Positions 34,751-43,803 are shown, numbered from the stretch's first letter. The stretch is 64,000 bases of DNA from Microbacterium paraoxydans (GCF_900105335.1 NZ_LT629770.1:1364001-1428000), one strand, 5' to 3'. Notes: generated by a model not told the origin, from the sequence alone. Numbers and translations: made by a program.

Positions 34751-35089
34751 TCAGCCGGCGGAGGGGACCTCGCCGTGCGGGGGCTCGGCACCCTCTGCGG
34801 GCTCGGGGACGAGGTAGAGCCCGCTCGGGGAGTTCGCGGTGAAGGCGAGCGCTTCGACCCACGCCCGGTTGACGGCGGGCTGGCGGCTGCCGAAGTACTT
34901 GAAGACGAGCGAGCTGCCCGGCTGGATCCAGACGGTGGTCCGGCCACCGCCGACGCTGGCGTCCTCGCGCCAGCTGAACGGGAACGGCTCGCCGCGACGC
35001 AGCTTGGCCGTGATGACGAGCTGCAGGTGCGTGAGCGCCCGATCCTCGATCTCGGTCTTCACGCTGCCTTCGTAGATGAACTTGCCCAT
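34751..35089 (-). CDS. DUF7882 family small protein
   Basis: The 112-residue protein starts MGKFIYEGSVKTEIEDRALTH and continues as a compact beta-type domain with a Pro/Glu-rich tail. Similar proteins are often labelled ATP-dependent DNA ligase, but there is no KxDG nucleotidyl motif and the protein is far too short. DUF7882, unknown function, is the safer call. The ATG follows CGAGGAGCATC. Confidence 0.8.
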   Translation of the reverse strand: MGKFIYEGSVKTEIEDRALTHLQLVITAKLRRGEPFPFSWREDASVGGGRTTVWIQPGSSLVFKYFGSRQPAVNRAWVEALAFTANSPSGLYLVPEPAEGAEPPHGEVPSAG

Positions 35090-35287
35090 CGGGTGATGCT
35101 CCTCGGTCGGGTGGTCCTCAGCCCGGCGGACACTGCCGGGATCGGCCTATGGGTAGAGGGTAAGCCCTCGGACGGGGCGCACGGCAAATCAGCCTCGGAG
35201 GGCGATGCGCGCGTGGAAGTCAAGGCCCTGCGCGCGATCCGCGCGACGATTAGCCTCGAATCATCGACACCCGAGGAGGGCACCGCC

Positions 35288-35821
35288 ATGACTGACCGCC
35301 ACATCGACGACCGTCCCGAGGAGGGCTACACGCCCGGCACCACCCACGCCGAGCGCGGCGCGGGCAACCCGCGACTGCGCGTACGGCGCGACGACGAGCG
35401 CACCGAGTTCGCGCTCGACATGGAGGAGGTCCGCATCGGATCGGCCGCCGGGAACGAGCTGCGCCTCGCCGACACCGAGCCGGTGCACGCGACGGTCGTG
35501 CATGACGACCGCGACGAGTACGTCGTGACCCTGCACGCCGACGGCGAGATGAACTCCAACCCCGACGCCGACGCGACCCACCCCGGCGAGCGCACCGAGA
35601 CGCTGCGCACCGGATCGCGCTTCACGGTGGGCCCGTGGGAGCTGGTCTTCGCCCGCGACGAGTTCGCCGACCACGGCCGTCCCTTCGGCGGACGCCAGGG
35701 CGGCGAGTACTCCGACCAGCCGCTGCAGGAGGCGCGTGCGGGCTACGACGCCGACGACGAGCGGCTGTCGCAGGCCGACGTCAACGACGAGCGGTCTCAG
35801 TCGGATTCCAAGGCCGACTGA
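35288..35821 (+). CDS. FHA-like domain protein
   Basis: The 177-residue acidic protein has a forkhead-associated-like beta-sandwich (about 28-120): MEEVRIGSAAGNELRLADTEPVHATVVHD carries the Arg-Ile-Gly, Asn-Glu-Leu and Val-His-Ala positions of FHA repeats. The last 55 residues are charged and likely disordered. FHA domains bind phosphothreonine, but the usual Ser-His loop is altered to Val-His, so binding is uncertain. Strong AGGAGG site. The 3' end overlaps the convergent DUF6766 gene by 25 bases. Confidence 0.75.
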   Translation: MTDRHIDDRPEEGYTPGTTHAERGAGNPRLRVRRDDERTEFALDMEEVRIGSAAGNELRLADTEPVHATVVHDDRDEYVVTLHADGEMNSNPDADATHPGERTETLRTGSRFTVGPWELVFARDEFADHGRPFGGRQGGEYSDQPLQEARAGYDADDERLSQADVNDERSQSDSKAD

Positions 35822-36480
35822 TGGTGCGGGGTGCCGACGGGCTTCGACTCCGCTGACCCTCGCTGACGGAGGTAGATCGCGAACGCGACCATCGTCCCCA
35901 CCGCGAGGAACTCGGACTGCCAGTTCTGCAACGTGCGGTCCCAGAAGTCCGAGCTGGTGACGTAGTCGCCCCAGGTGATCGCGGCGAGGCCATGCATCGC
36001 GTTCTCCTCGTTCATCACCACTGTCCCGGCGAGCGACTGCGCGAGCCAGGACAGCACGAACACCGCCCCCATCACGAGCAGCAGCGAGTTGCCGAACACC
36101 GCCGATCGCCACCCGCCCGCCCGGGCCCATCGCGGAGAGTCCGGGCGGGCGTGCGCGCCGACGAGCTGATCCGCGTCGCTGCCCGGTCCCTCGTCGCCGG
36201 GCTTCTTCGACTCCGGCGAGCCCTTCTGCACGAACCAGATCGTCGCGGCGATGAAGAGGAAGAACTGCAGGAACTCCGACTGCCAGTTCTCGGCGACGTC
36301 GACCGCGAAGTCGGACGACCAGAGGAAGTCTCCGAAGCCGATCGTCGGCTGCCCATGATCGAGGAGCTCGTCGTTGTTGCGGAGGTAGCCGGCGACGGCC
36401 TGGCCTGCCAGAGCCAGCACGAAGAGGGCGAGGAAGAAGAGGCTGAGGGCGTGGTCCTTGATGCGCGAGCCCATCGTCAT
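35797..36480 (-). CDS. DUF6766 family membrane protein with internal duplication
   Basis: The 227-residue protein has four hydrophobic helices in two similar halves. Each half ends with a W-G-D/F-G-D...SSDF...NWQSEFL stretch (GFGDFLWSSDF...NWQSEFL and TWGDYVTSSDF...NWQSEFL), showing an internal duplication. Family DUF6766, unknown function. The ATG at 36480 overlaps the stop of a 37-codon membrane gene (ATGA), so the pair is translationally coupled. Confidence 0.82.
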   Translation of the reverse strand: MTMGSRIKDHALSLFFLALFVLALAGQAVAGYLRNNDELLDHGQPTIGFGDFLWSSDFAVDVAENWQSEFLQFFLFIAATIWFVQKGSPESKKPGDEGPGSDADQLVGAHARPDSPRWARAGGWRSAVFGNSLLLVMGAVFVLSWLAQSLAGTVVMNEENAMHGLAAITWGDYVTSSDFWDRTLQNWQSEFLAVGTMVAFAIYLRQRGSAESKPVGTPHHQSALESD

Positions 36481-36590
36481 CGCCCTCCCAGCGGCAGGCC
36501 GATCATCACGGCGAGACCGACGCCGATGATCCCCGCCCAGATCCAGAAGACCGCCCGCATTCCCGCGGTGTCCCGCGCATCCTCCGTCAT
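36477..36590 (-). CDS. 37-residue single-helix membrane protein
   Basis: A very short gene with a strong ribosome site (GAAGGAGG, eight bases before the ATG) encodes a polar start MTEDARDTAG and one hydrophobic helix (about 13-33) ending in Gly-Gly-Arg. The stop overlaps the DUF6766 start (ATGA), which supports it as a real coupled gene and perhaps a small partner of that membrane protein. No family is recognised. Confidence 0.75.
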   Translation of the reverse strand: MTEDARDTAGMRAVFWIWAGIIGVGLAVMIGLPLGGR

Positions 36591-36740
36591 GGCCGCCTCC
36601 TTCGTCGGTGTGACTCGCCTCGACGATGGCGCCAAGGAGGACGGCCCTCCAGGGGCTTGACGCGGACGCCGTTGTCAATCCCCTGCGACAGGGCGCCGCG
36701 GGGTCCGTAGCGTAGGGGAACCGACGAGAGGAGCGCCCCG

Positions 36741-37250
36741 ATGACCGCACCGAACGAGACCCCTGACCTCGAACACCTGGGCGAGCTCGCCCGCAGTCGA
36801 GGTCTGCGCGTGAGCGTGGCGGAGTCGCTCACCTCCGGACGCCTCGCGAACACGATCGGTGCCGGCGAGGGCGCTTCGGGCTGGTTCGCCGGCGGCATCG
36901 TCGCGTACTTCACGGAGGTCAAGGAGAGGGTGCTGGGGCTCACCCCGGGCACCGACCCGACCTCCGCAGCCTGCGCGGAGCAGCTCGCCCGGGGCGCACG
37001 GGAGCTCTTCGACGCCGACATCTGCGTCTCGACGACCGGCGTGGGCGGGCCCGGTCCGGAGGGCGGTCATCCCGCGGGCACGGTCTACCTCGGCTGGGCG
37101 ACCGCCGACGACGCCGGGCACCGGAGGCTGGCCCTGACCGGTGACCCGGACGAGATCCTGGCGGCGAGCGTCGACGCCGCGGTGCGACTGCTCGCCTTCC
37201 ACGCCGAGGGGCTGCACCCCGCAGGGCCACGGCGCACCGGTTCCGACTGA
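36741..37250 (+). CDS. pncC: CinA C-terminal-type nicotinamide-nucleotide amidase
   Basis: PncC deamidates NMN to nicotinate mononucleotide in NAD recycling. The 169-residue stand-alone domain has the signature VAESLTSGRLANTIGAGEGASGWFAGGIVAY and the later STTGVGGPGPEGGHPAGTVYLGW. It lacks the N-terminal CinA domain, as PncC enzymes do. The ATG follows CGAGAGGAGCGCCCC. The length is normal. Confidence 0.93.
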   Translation: MTAPNETPDLEHLGELARSRGLRVSVAESLTSGRLANTIGAGEGASGWFAGGIVAYFTEVKERVLGLTPGTDPTSAACAEQLARGARELFDADICVSTTGVGGPGPEGGHPAGTVYLGWATADDAGHRRLALTGDPDEILAASVDAAVRLLAFHAEGLHPAGPRRTGSD

Positions 37251-37254
37251 GGCC

Positions 37255-38343
37255 TCAGCGGCCTGGCACCAGCCCCACCCGCAGCGGGGCTCCCGGCGCC
37301 GCAGCCTCCGTGAGAGCGGCGTCGATGTCGAGCAGCGGTCGCACGGCGCCTACGGCCTCGGCGAACGGATACGCGCGCCCGCGACCCGCGAGGAACGACA
37401 CCGCTGCCGCGAGGTCGTCGGCGCCGTAGTTGTGGACGCCGGTCACCGTGACCAGCCGGCGGACGAGATCCTCCGCGTCCAGCGGGACGGGCGCCGCCGG
37501 GAACACGCTCCCGACGAGGACGACCGTGCCGCCGACGGCGACGCCGGCGAGGGCCTCCCCCACCGCATGCCCGGATGCCTCGATGACCACGTCCGGGTCA
37601 CGGTCGAGCGCGGTGGCTCCGAAACGGGAGGCGACGGCTCGGCGGTCGTCGTCCGGGTCCCGGACCTCGACGACGGCGCCGTGCTCGGCCGCGATCGCCG
37701 CGGCGCTGATCCCCACCAATCCCGCGCCGTGGATGCGCACCGCGGCGCCGTCCAGATCGATGTCGCGGGCGGCCCTCGCCACGGCGGCCCATGCGGTCGC
37801 CGTCGCACAGCCTGCGGGAGCCAGCACCGCGGCCGGCAGCGCCTCCGGCACGCGCACGATCGCGGTACCTGCCCGCAGCTGCACGTGACTGGCGAACGCC
37901 CCGGTCAGGTCGCCGTGGGCGCCGACGCGGTCGTGGCCGTACTTGCCGAGATCCCGGCACTTCTGCGTGAGGCCCCGCCGACAGCGGTCGCAGGTGCCGC
38001 ACGACACCGTGACCGACCACACCACGCGGTCGCCGATGCGCAGCGGGGTGCCGTCCACCGCCGTCGCACCGTCGTCGCCCAGCGCGATGACCCGACCGAC
38101 GCTCTCATGCCCGAGGACGAGAGGCGCGGGCGCGGACCGGCGCCCCTGCACGGTGTGCACGTCCGATCCGCAGATCGTCGACATCTCCACGGCGACGAGC
38201 ACGTCCCGGTCACCGAGCGCGACCCCGGGGACGGCGATGGTCTCGTGCGGGTGGCCTTCGCCGATCCAGACCATCGCGGTGGCAGCGGGGCGCAGCGCGA
38301 CGTCCCTCCGGTGACCGGGTGGGCGGATCAGCACCGTTCCCAT
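37255..38343 (-). CDS. Zinc-binding dehydrogenase of the phosphonate cluster (TIGR03366 type)
   Basis: The 362-residue medium-chain dehydrogenase has a catalytic-zinc Cys in STICGSDVHTV, GHESVGRV, a structural zinc loop CGTCDRCRRGLTQKC, and a nucleotide-binding glycine stretch RIHGAGLVGISAAA. Its neighbours (phosphatase-like hydrolase, FAD oxidoreductase, phosphonate transporter) match the setting of the family named phosphonate-catabolism-associated alcohol dehydrogenase. It may act on the aldehyde or alcohol released after C-P bond cleavage; the reaction is unproven. It is last in the operon, ten bases after the hydrolase gene. Confidence 0.85.
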   Translation of the reverse strand: MGTVLIRPPGHRRDVALRPAATAMVWIGEGHPHETIAVPGVALGDRDVLVAVEMSTICGSDVHTVQGRRSAPAPLVLGHESVGRVIALGDDGATAVDGTPLRIGDRVVWSVTVSCGTCDRCRRGLTQKCRDLGKYGHDRVGAHGDLTGAFASHVQLRAGTAIVRVPEALPAAVLAPAGCATATAWAAVARAARDIDLDGAAVRIHGAGLVGISAAAIAAEHGAVVEVRDPDDDRRAVASRFGATALDRDPDVVIEASGHAVGEALAGVAVGGTVVLVGSVFPAAPVPLDAEDLVRRLVTVTGVHNYGADDLAAAVSFLAGRGRAYPFAEAVGAVRPLLDIDAALTEAAAPGAPLRVGLVPGR

Positions 38344-38353
38344 GGTTCGAACC

Positions 38354-39061
38354 TCAGACGGAGGCGACGGCAGGAAGGAGCTCGCGCTGCGCCAGCGCTG
38401 CTCGCAGCGCCGTGACGTCGGACAGCACGGCGTCAGCCCCCGCTCCGCTCAGCGCCGCGCGATCGTGCGCCCCGGTGAGGACCCCCGCGACGAAGCCGGC
38501 CCCCGCACGACGGCCGGACTCGACGTCGCTCACGGTGTCGCCGGCGACGGCCACCGCCTGCACCGCGGACGCTCCCGTGCGCAGAAGGGCGGTGAGGACG
38601 AGATCGGGCGCGGGGCGTCCGCGGCCGGCATCGACCGGAGACAGGGCGAGGTCCACGAGTCCTCCCCATCCGAGGCCATCGATGAGCGCCTGTCGCGTGA
38701 CCGGAGCGAACCCGGTGGTGAGGACGACGGTGAGCCCCGCGTCCTTCAACCCCTGGATCGCGTCCGCCGCTCCGGGGATCTCCGCGACGCCGTCCTCGGC
38801 GACGATCTCGGCGTACGCGGTCTCGAACGCCGCGGTGGCCTGCCGCGCCGCGCTCGCATCGCCGCCCGCGAGATGGAGGAAGACGTCGAACTTGGACTGC
38901 CCCATCGTCTCCCTGACGTGCTCGAGGGCATCCTCCCAGGGCAGCCGCGCGGCGACGCCGGTGCGCTCGGCGGCGCGCTGGAACGCCTGCTCCACCACGC
39001 CGTCGTCCACGACGGTGGTGCCGGCCATGTCGAGGACGACGAGTTCGATCGGAGTGGTCAT
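38354..39061 (-). CDS. Phosphonatase-like HAD hydrolase
   Basis: The 235-residue HAD enzyme has DMAGTTVVDDGVV (motif I, nucleophile D11), the cap region GQSKFDVF, TTGFAPVTRQAL (motif II), GRPAPDLV (motif III Arg-Pro variant) and AGDTVSDVESG (motif IV). It resembles phosphonoacetaldehyde hydrolase and the family called phosphonatase-like hydrolase. The clear cap lysine of classic PhnX (Schiff base) is not obvious here. The start overlaps the FAD enzyme stop (ATGA). It probably releases phosphate from a phosphono-aldehyde. Confidence 0.88.
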   Translation of the reverse strand: MTTPIELVVLDMAGTTVVDDGVVEQAFQRAAERTGVAARLPWEDALEHVRETMGQSKFDVFLHLAGGDASAARQATAAFETAYAEIVAEDGVAEIPGAADAIQGLKDAGLTVVLTTGFAPVTRQALIDGLGWGGLVDLALSPVDAGRGRPAPDLVLTALLRTGASAVQAVAVAGDTVSDVESGRRAGAGFVAGVLTGAHDRAALSGAGADAVLSDVTALRAALAQRELLPAVASV

Positions 39062-40197
39062 GGTGTTCCTTCCAGAGCAGGGGTGCCGCCGAGGGCGGCG
39101 GTGAGGTTGAGGTCGGCGAACCCGAGGCCGCAGGTCATGCCGATGCCGGTGGTCGCAGCGAGCACGAGGGCGCCGTCGTCTCCGCGGTCGACGAGGAACT
39201 CGCCGGGGGCTTTCGCGTACACGCCCTGCCACCGCTCGATCACCCGCGGCGCCGCCCCCTCGAACAGGGCCTCGGCCTCGCTCAGGAACGCGGTGAAGGC
39301 GGCCTCCGGCTGGAACGGAGAGGGGGCGGCATCGGTGACGTGCGAGTCGCCGAGGATGAGCGTGCCGTCGGGCAGCTGCGTGTACATCTGATTGAGATCG
39401 AGGGCCGCGAGATCGGGGCGCTCGGCATGCAGGCGCTCACGGAGGACCCGGGCCTCTGGCCCTTCGGCGAACCTCCCGTATCGGATGAGGGACCAGCCGG
39501 TCAGCAGGGGCGCGGTCAGCGGACGAGGGAAGGAGACGGCCGCCCGCATCATGTCCAGCGCACAGCGCACCACCCCGTGACGCTCCGCGACCTCGGGCAG
39601 GAGCTGGTCGATGTCGTGGTTGACGGCTACGACCACCGCCCCGGTGTCGATCGCCCCGCGCGTGGTCTCCACCCGGCCGGCGCCGAGGGCCGTGACCGCG
39701 GTGCGGAAGCGGAACTCGACGCGCCGTGCGGTCAGGTAGCGCACGATCGTGGTCGCCGCGGTGCGCGGGTTCGTCTGCAGGTCGGCCTCGATGAGGGCAC
39801 CGCCGACGAGCCCGTCGCGGCGCAGCGGGGCACGACGCAGGAGCTCGTCAGCCTCCAGCATCCGGATGCCCCCGTCCTGTGCCGCCGCGGAGAGCACGGC
39901 GAGCTCGTCCTCGTGGCGGGCGGCCACGAGCGTGCCCGACTCGCGGAGCCAGAACCCCGCGTCCCTGGCGAGCTGCAGCCAGAGTTCACGGGACGCATCC
40001 GCGTACCGCTGCGCCTCTCCGCCCTGCGCGCCGATGCAGAGGTGGCCGAAGTTGCGGATCGTGGCGCCGGTCGGGGCGGCGCCGCGCTCGACGACGACGA
40101 CCCGGAGCCCGCGGCGCACGGCGGCGAAGGCGGCGCCGAGGCCGACGATGCCGGACCCCACCACGACGACGTCCGGATTCTGCTTCGCCCCGGTCAT
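39058..40197 (-). CDS. FAD-dependent oxidoreductase of the phosphonate cluster (TIGR03364 type)
   Basis: The 379-residue DAO-type flavoprotein has the dinucleotide site VVVGSGIVGLGAAFAAVRRG, an ATIRNFGHLCIG stretch, and the C-terminal GIGMTCGLGFADL. This subgroup occurs with phosphonate transporters. Related enzymes are reported to oxidise aminoethylphosphonate or N-alkyl forms to phosphonoacetaldehyde (my recollection). The gene is coupled at both ends by ATGA overlaps, so it works with the phosphonatase-like hydrolase. No PhnW transaminase gene is present, which supports an oxidase route. Confidence 0.88.
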   Translation of the reverse strand: MTGAKQNPDVVVVGSGIVGLGAAFAAVRRGLRVVVVERGAAPTGATIRNFGHLCIGAQGGEAQRYADASRELWLQLARDAGFWLRESGTLVAARHEDELAVLSAAAQDGGIRMLEADELLRRAPLRRDGLVGGALIEADLQTNPRTAATTIVRYLTARRVEFRFRTAVTALGAGRVETTRGAIDTGAVVVAVNHDIDQLLPEVAERHGVVRCALDMMRAAVSFPRPLTAPLLTGWSLIRYGRFAEGPEARVLRERLHAERPDLAALDLNQMYTQLPDGTLILGDSHVTDAAPSPFQPEAAFTAFLSEAEALFEGAAPRVIERWQGVYAKAPGEFLVDRGDDGALVLAATTGIGMTCGLGFADLNLTAALGGTPALEGTP

Positions 40198-41969
40198 CGG
40201 AACACCTTCCTCATCCACATCGCGAGACCCTCGACGGCGAGCACGGTCACGAGGATCATCAGGACGATCGCGGTCACGGTCTCGTAGCGCGAACCCTGGC
40301 TGGCGTTCAGCAGGTAGTAGCCGACACCGCCGCCGCCGACGATGCCGAGGATCGTGGCCGCGCGGATGTTGGTGTCGAGCATGTAGAAGCTGTGCCCGAT
40401 GAGCGCTCGGGTGCCCTGGGTCAGCGTGGCCGACGTGTACGTCTGCATCCGTGTGGCGCCCACCGCCCTCAGCGCGCGCTCGGGCCCGCGGTCGACCTCC
40501 TCGAAGGAGTCGGCGATGAGCTTGCCGAGCAGTCCGATCCCGCCGATCGCGAGCGCGATGACACCGGCCTGCGCGCCGAGACCCGTGATGACGACGAGGA
40601 CGATGGCGAGGATCAGCTCGGGGATGCCGCGGATGCCGACGAGCAGCAGACGGGCGGTGCCGCGCCCTGCCGCGTGCGGAGCGACGTTGCGCGCGGCGAA
40701 CGAGCCGAGCAGCAGCGAGGGCAGGAGGGTGAGGACGGTGGCGGCGAGTGCGATGGCGACGGTCTCCCGCATGGCCTCCAGCATCGCGACCGTGTCGTAG
40801 CTGCCGAACGACGGCGGCCAGAACCGGGCGGCGACGTCGGGCAGCTTCGCCCAGAAGGTGAAGAGGTCCGACCAGGTGATCTGGCTCACGACGACGCTGC
40901 CGACCACGACGAGGATCGTGACGATCCCCGCCGCGGTGTGGCGCATGCGCTGCGCGGTCCACGGACGACGCACCGCGGCCTCCGGGCTCACCGCCCACGC
41001 CGGGCGGCCCTCGGCGGGCGCGTGCGACCGCCGACGCAGGCGCGGGTGCACGATCCGGTCCATCCACGACCGCGTGTGCTTCTGCTCGCCGAGCATCGCA
41101 CCGCGCACGGTGCTCGAGACGATCTCCATCACGATGCAGAGCACGAAGATGACGAGCGCGATCCCGAGACCCTTGCCGTAGTTCAGCGCCTTGAACGCGT
41201 ACGACATCTCGAGCCCGAGGCCGGCGACGCCCACGTAGCCGAGTACGACGCTCCCGCGCAGGTTGATGTCGTTGCGGTGCAGCACGGTCGCCACCCAGCT
41301 CGGCAGCACCTGCGGGAGGATGCCGGCGGTGAACTCCTGGAGCTTCGAGCCACCGGCGGCACGGATCGCGAGACGGGGCCCTTCGTCGATCTGCTCGATG
41401 GCGTCCGCGAACATCTTGGAGATCATGCCGATCGAGTGGATGCCGATCGCGAGGATGCCGGGCAGCGTGCCGAGCGAGAACATGAGCACGAACGCCATGG
41501 CCAGCACGACGTCCGGCAGCGCGCGGGTGAGGACGCCGAGGAATCGGGCGGCCGCGCGCCAGCCTGCGCCCGGCGTGGTGTTGGCGGCGGCGAGATAGGC
41601 GATGGGCACGGAGAGCACGGCCGCCAACAGCGTGCCGACGAGCACGAGGCCGACGGTCAGGGCGATGAGCCAGGCGAGGTCGGCCGGCGCGGGGAAGGAG
41701 AGTCCGCCGACCCTGGCGAGGAAGTTCTCGGCGTTGCCCCAGCTCTGCACCATCGCGGGGATCGAGATACCCACGTCGCGCACCGCCAGGATGCCGAGCA
41801 CGACGAGGACGACGAGCGTGAGGCCGGCAGCGATGCGCTCGGCCGAGAGCGGCCGCTTCGGCGCCCGCTCCGCGACGCTTGCCCGTCCCTGGGTCGCTGA
41901 GCCTGTCGAAGCACCCTGGGGCGCTGAGCCCGTCGAAGCGCCCCGTGTCGAGGTCCCCACCGCTGTCAT
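40194..41969 (-). CDS. phnE: Phosphonate ABC transporter permease, two PhnE domains fused
   Basis: The 591-residue protein is two PhnE-type permeases in one chain. Each has about six helices and an EAA loop (AIEQIDEGPRLAIRAAGGSKLQEF and SFEEVDRGPERALRAVGATRMQTY), joined by a cytoplasmic linker with basic patches around residues 295-330. It would replace the usual two subunits. The N terminus (residues 8-30) is made of two copies of the dispersed repeat read as GASTGSAPQ and GASTGSATQ. ATGA overlaps with phnC before it and the FAD enzyme after it mark one operon. Confidence 0.93.
   Translation of the reverse strand: MTAVGTSTRGASTGSAPQGASTGSATQGRASVAERAPKRPLSAERIAAGLTLVVLVVLGILAVRDVGISIPAMVQSWGNAENFLARVGGLSFPAPADLAWLIALTVGLVLVGTLLAAVLSVPIAYLAAANTTPGAGWRAAARFLGVLTRALPDVVLAMAFVLMFSLGTLPGILAIGIHSIGMISKMFADAIEQIDEGPRLAIRAAGGSKLQEFTAGILPQVLPSWVATVLHRNDINLRGSVVLGYVGVAGLGLEMSYAFKALNYGKGLGIALVIFVLCIVMEIVSSTVRGAMLGEQKHTRSWMDRIVHPRLRRRSHAPAEGRPAWAVSPEAAVRRPWTAQRMRHTAAGIVTILVVVGSVVVSQITWSDLFTFWAKLPDVAARFWPPSFGSYDTVAMLEAMRETVAIALAATVLTLLPSLLLGSFAARNVAPHAAGRGTARLLLVGIRGIPELILAIVLVVITGLGAQAGVIALAIGGIGLLGKLIADSFEEVDRGPERALRAVGATRMQTYTSATLTQGTRALIGHSFYMLDTNIRAATILGIVGGGGVGYYLLNASQGSRYETVTAIVLMILVTVLAVEGLAMWMRKVFR
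41889..41938 (-). repeat. Two in-frame copies of the TTCGACAGGCTCAG-type repeat
   Basis: On the coding strand, CTTCGACAGGCTCAGCGACC and a second copy with one change (GGGCTCAGCGCCC) lie 27 bases apart in the 5' end of phnE. Both are read as STGSA(T/P)Q. The region before the first membrane helix tolerates such low-complexity additions. Confidence 0.8.
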
Positions 41970-42793
41970 GACGCCGCCACCGTGGTCACGGCGTCGACGA
42001 GTTCCACCTGCACGGCGCGCATCTCGGCCGTGGTCGTCGCGACGCGGCCGTAGATCTCCATCACCTCGGCCTTGGTGAGTCCGGCCGTCGGGGTGTCCAG
42101 GACGACTTCGCCGTGCCGGAGCCCGACGATCCGGTCGGCCCAGCTGATCGCGAGGTCGACCTGGTGCAGGCTGCACACGACGGTGAGGCCTTCGTCGGCG
42201 GCGATCTCGCGGACGAGGGCCATCACCTGCTCGCTCGACTCCGGGTCGAGAGAGGCGACGGGCTCGTCGGCCAGGAGGATCGCCGGCTTCTGCATGAGCG
42301 CCCTGGCGATGGCCACCCGCTGCTGCTGCCCGCCGGACAGCGTGTCACTGCGCTGGTAGGCACGGTCGAGGAGGCCGACGCGGTCGAGGTGCTCGAGGGC
42401 GGTCAGCTTGGCGGCGCGGGGGTAGCTCCACAGCCCGAGCCGCGGGCCGCGCATCCGGGAGAGCGACCCGGTCAGCACGTTCTCCAGGACGGTCAGCGAA
42501 GGCACGAGCTCGAACTGCTGGAAGATGAAGCCCACGCTGCTGCGAAGCTGTCGCAGCGCCCGGCCCTTCATCGCGGGCACGGACGCGCCGAGCACCTCGA
42601 CGGACCCGGAGCTGGGCAGCTCCAGGCCGTCGAGATGCCGCAGCAGCGTGGACTTGCCGGAGCCGGAGAGCCCGAGCAGCACGACGATCTCTCCCCGCGC
42701 CACCTCGAGCGTGACGTCCTTGAGGGCGGTGGTGCTGCCGAAGGTCTTCGTGACGCCGGCGAGGCGGATGAGGGTGTCGGATGCCGCGGTCAT
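41966..42793 (-). CDS. phnC: Phosphonate ABC transporter ATP-binding protein
   Basis: The 275-residue ATPase has Walker A GLSGSGKST, the Q-loop FQQFELVPSL, signature LSGGQQQRVAIARAL, Walker B ILLADEPVASLDP and the H-loop CSLHQ. The sequence SLTVLENVLTGSLSRM and the whole context (PhnE fusion, PhnD) mark it as PhnC type. The ATG at 42793 has a CAGGAG site. It is followed by phnE with an ATGA overlap. Confidence 0.94.
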   Translation of the reverse strand: MTAASDTLIRLAGVTKTFGSTTALKDVTLEVARGEIVVLLGLSGSGKSTLLRHLDGLELPSSGSVEVLGASVPAMKGRALRQLRSSVGFIFQQFELVPSLTVLENVLTGSLSRMRGPRLGLWSYPRAAKLTALEHLDRVGLLDRAYQRSDTLSGGQQQRVAIARALMQKPAILLADEPVASLDPESSEQVMALVREIAADEGLTVVCSLHQVDLAISWADRIVGLRHGEVVLDTPTAGLTKAEVMEIYGRVATTTAEMRAVQVELVDAVTTVAAS

Positions 42794-42821
42794 GGCTTCT
42801 CCTGTCGTCAGGCGCGGGGCG

Positions 42822-43745
42822 TCAGCCCTGGCACTGCTCGGCTTCGGTCTCGGCGCAGATGTCGCGGATGAGGTCGTAGTAGGCGTCGTCCACCGGCTTG
42901 GTGGCGTAGAACACGCTGCGGAACGCGTCCGAGTCCGCACTGTCGATGCCCGCCGCGATGATGTCGTCGATGGTGACCTCGCCGAGGGCGTCGACGAGCT
43001 GCTTCGCCACGTCGTCCGGCAGGGACGAGGAGTAGACGAGCGGAGCGCCCGGGACCATCGTCTCGGCGATGACCTTCACCTTGTCGGACTTCTCGACCTC
43101 GGAGTCCTCGGCGAAGCCGGCCTCGCACTCGACGCCCTCGCCGACCTTCTGCACGCTGACATCGTGCTTGCCCGCGAACACGGGGGTGATGTCGGTCTTC
43201 GGGTCCACGCCCGCCTCGATGAGGTTGTACGACGGGAAGAGGTAGCCGGAGGTGGACGAGGGGTCCACGAAGCAGACCTTCTTGCCCGCGAAGTCCTCGA
43301 GGCTGGAGATGTCGCTGTCCGCCGGGACGATCGCCTGCGAGTAGTAGCCGGGCTCCTGGCCCTCCTCGGTGACGATGGACGAGATCGGGGTGAGCTTCGC
43401 GCCGTTGTTGGTCGCGGTGACGTAGGTGAACCCCGAGAACGAGGCGACGTCGACCTTGCCGGCGACGGCGGCCTCGATGAGCGCCGCGTAGTCGGTGGAC
43501 TCGTGGTATTCGACGGTCTTGCCGCTGACCTCGGCGATGTAGTCCATGAGCGGCTGGTAGTTCGTCTCGGTGTCCACCGAGTCGGGGACGACGCCGAAGA
43601 CGAGGGTGTTCTCGTCGACGGCGAAACCGCCGGCGGACTGTGCGTCGCCGGGGGCGTCGGTGGCATCGGCCGATCCGGAGCAGGCGGCGAGGCCGAACGC
43701 GAGGATCGCAGCGCCGGCGAGGGCGGGGAGAGCGCGGAGCTTCAT
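42822..43745 (-). CDS. phnD: Phosphonate ABC transporter substrate-binding lipoprotein
   Basis: The 307-residue periplasmic-type binding protein has a lipoprotein signal (lipobox LAAC, C22) and the PhnD pattern: LVFGVVPDSVDTETNYQPLMDYIAEVSGKTVEYHESTDYAALIEA, a ligand loop with AKVTPIS, and VCFVDPSSTSGYLFP, which binds the phosphonate group. First gene of the operon. A candidate GntR site lies at 43804-43817 upstream. Ligand is probably aminoethylphosphonate or a relative, from the downstream enzymes. Confidence 0.94.
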   Translation of the reverse strand: MKLRALPALAGAAILAFGLAACSGSADATDAPGDAQSAGGFAVDENTLVFGVVPDSVDTETNYQPLMDYIAEVSGKTVEYHESTDYAALIEAAVAGKVDVASFSGFTYVTATNNGAKLTPISSIVTEEGQEPGYYSQAIVPADSDISSLEDFAGKKVCFVDPSSTSGYLFPSYNLIEAGVDPKTDITPVFAGKHDVSVQKVGEGVECEAGFAEDSEVEKSDKVKVIAETMVPGAPLVYSSSLPDDVAKQLVDALGEVTIDDIIAAGIDSADSDAFRSVFYATKPVDDAYYDLIRDICAETEAEQCQG

Positions 43746-43803
43746 GAGGACCTTTCAGGGTGGGAGGAGTGATCCAGGGACGACTCTCCCAGCCGTCGGG
43801 CCG

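Noticed and set aside
34751..35089. ATP-dependent DNA ligase label for the 112-residue protein
   Set aside because: No KxDG motif or ligase domains, and the size is far too small; DUF7882 is the supported call.
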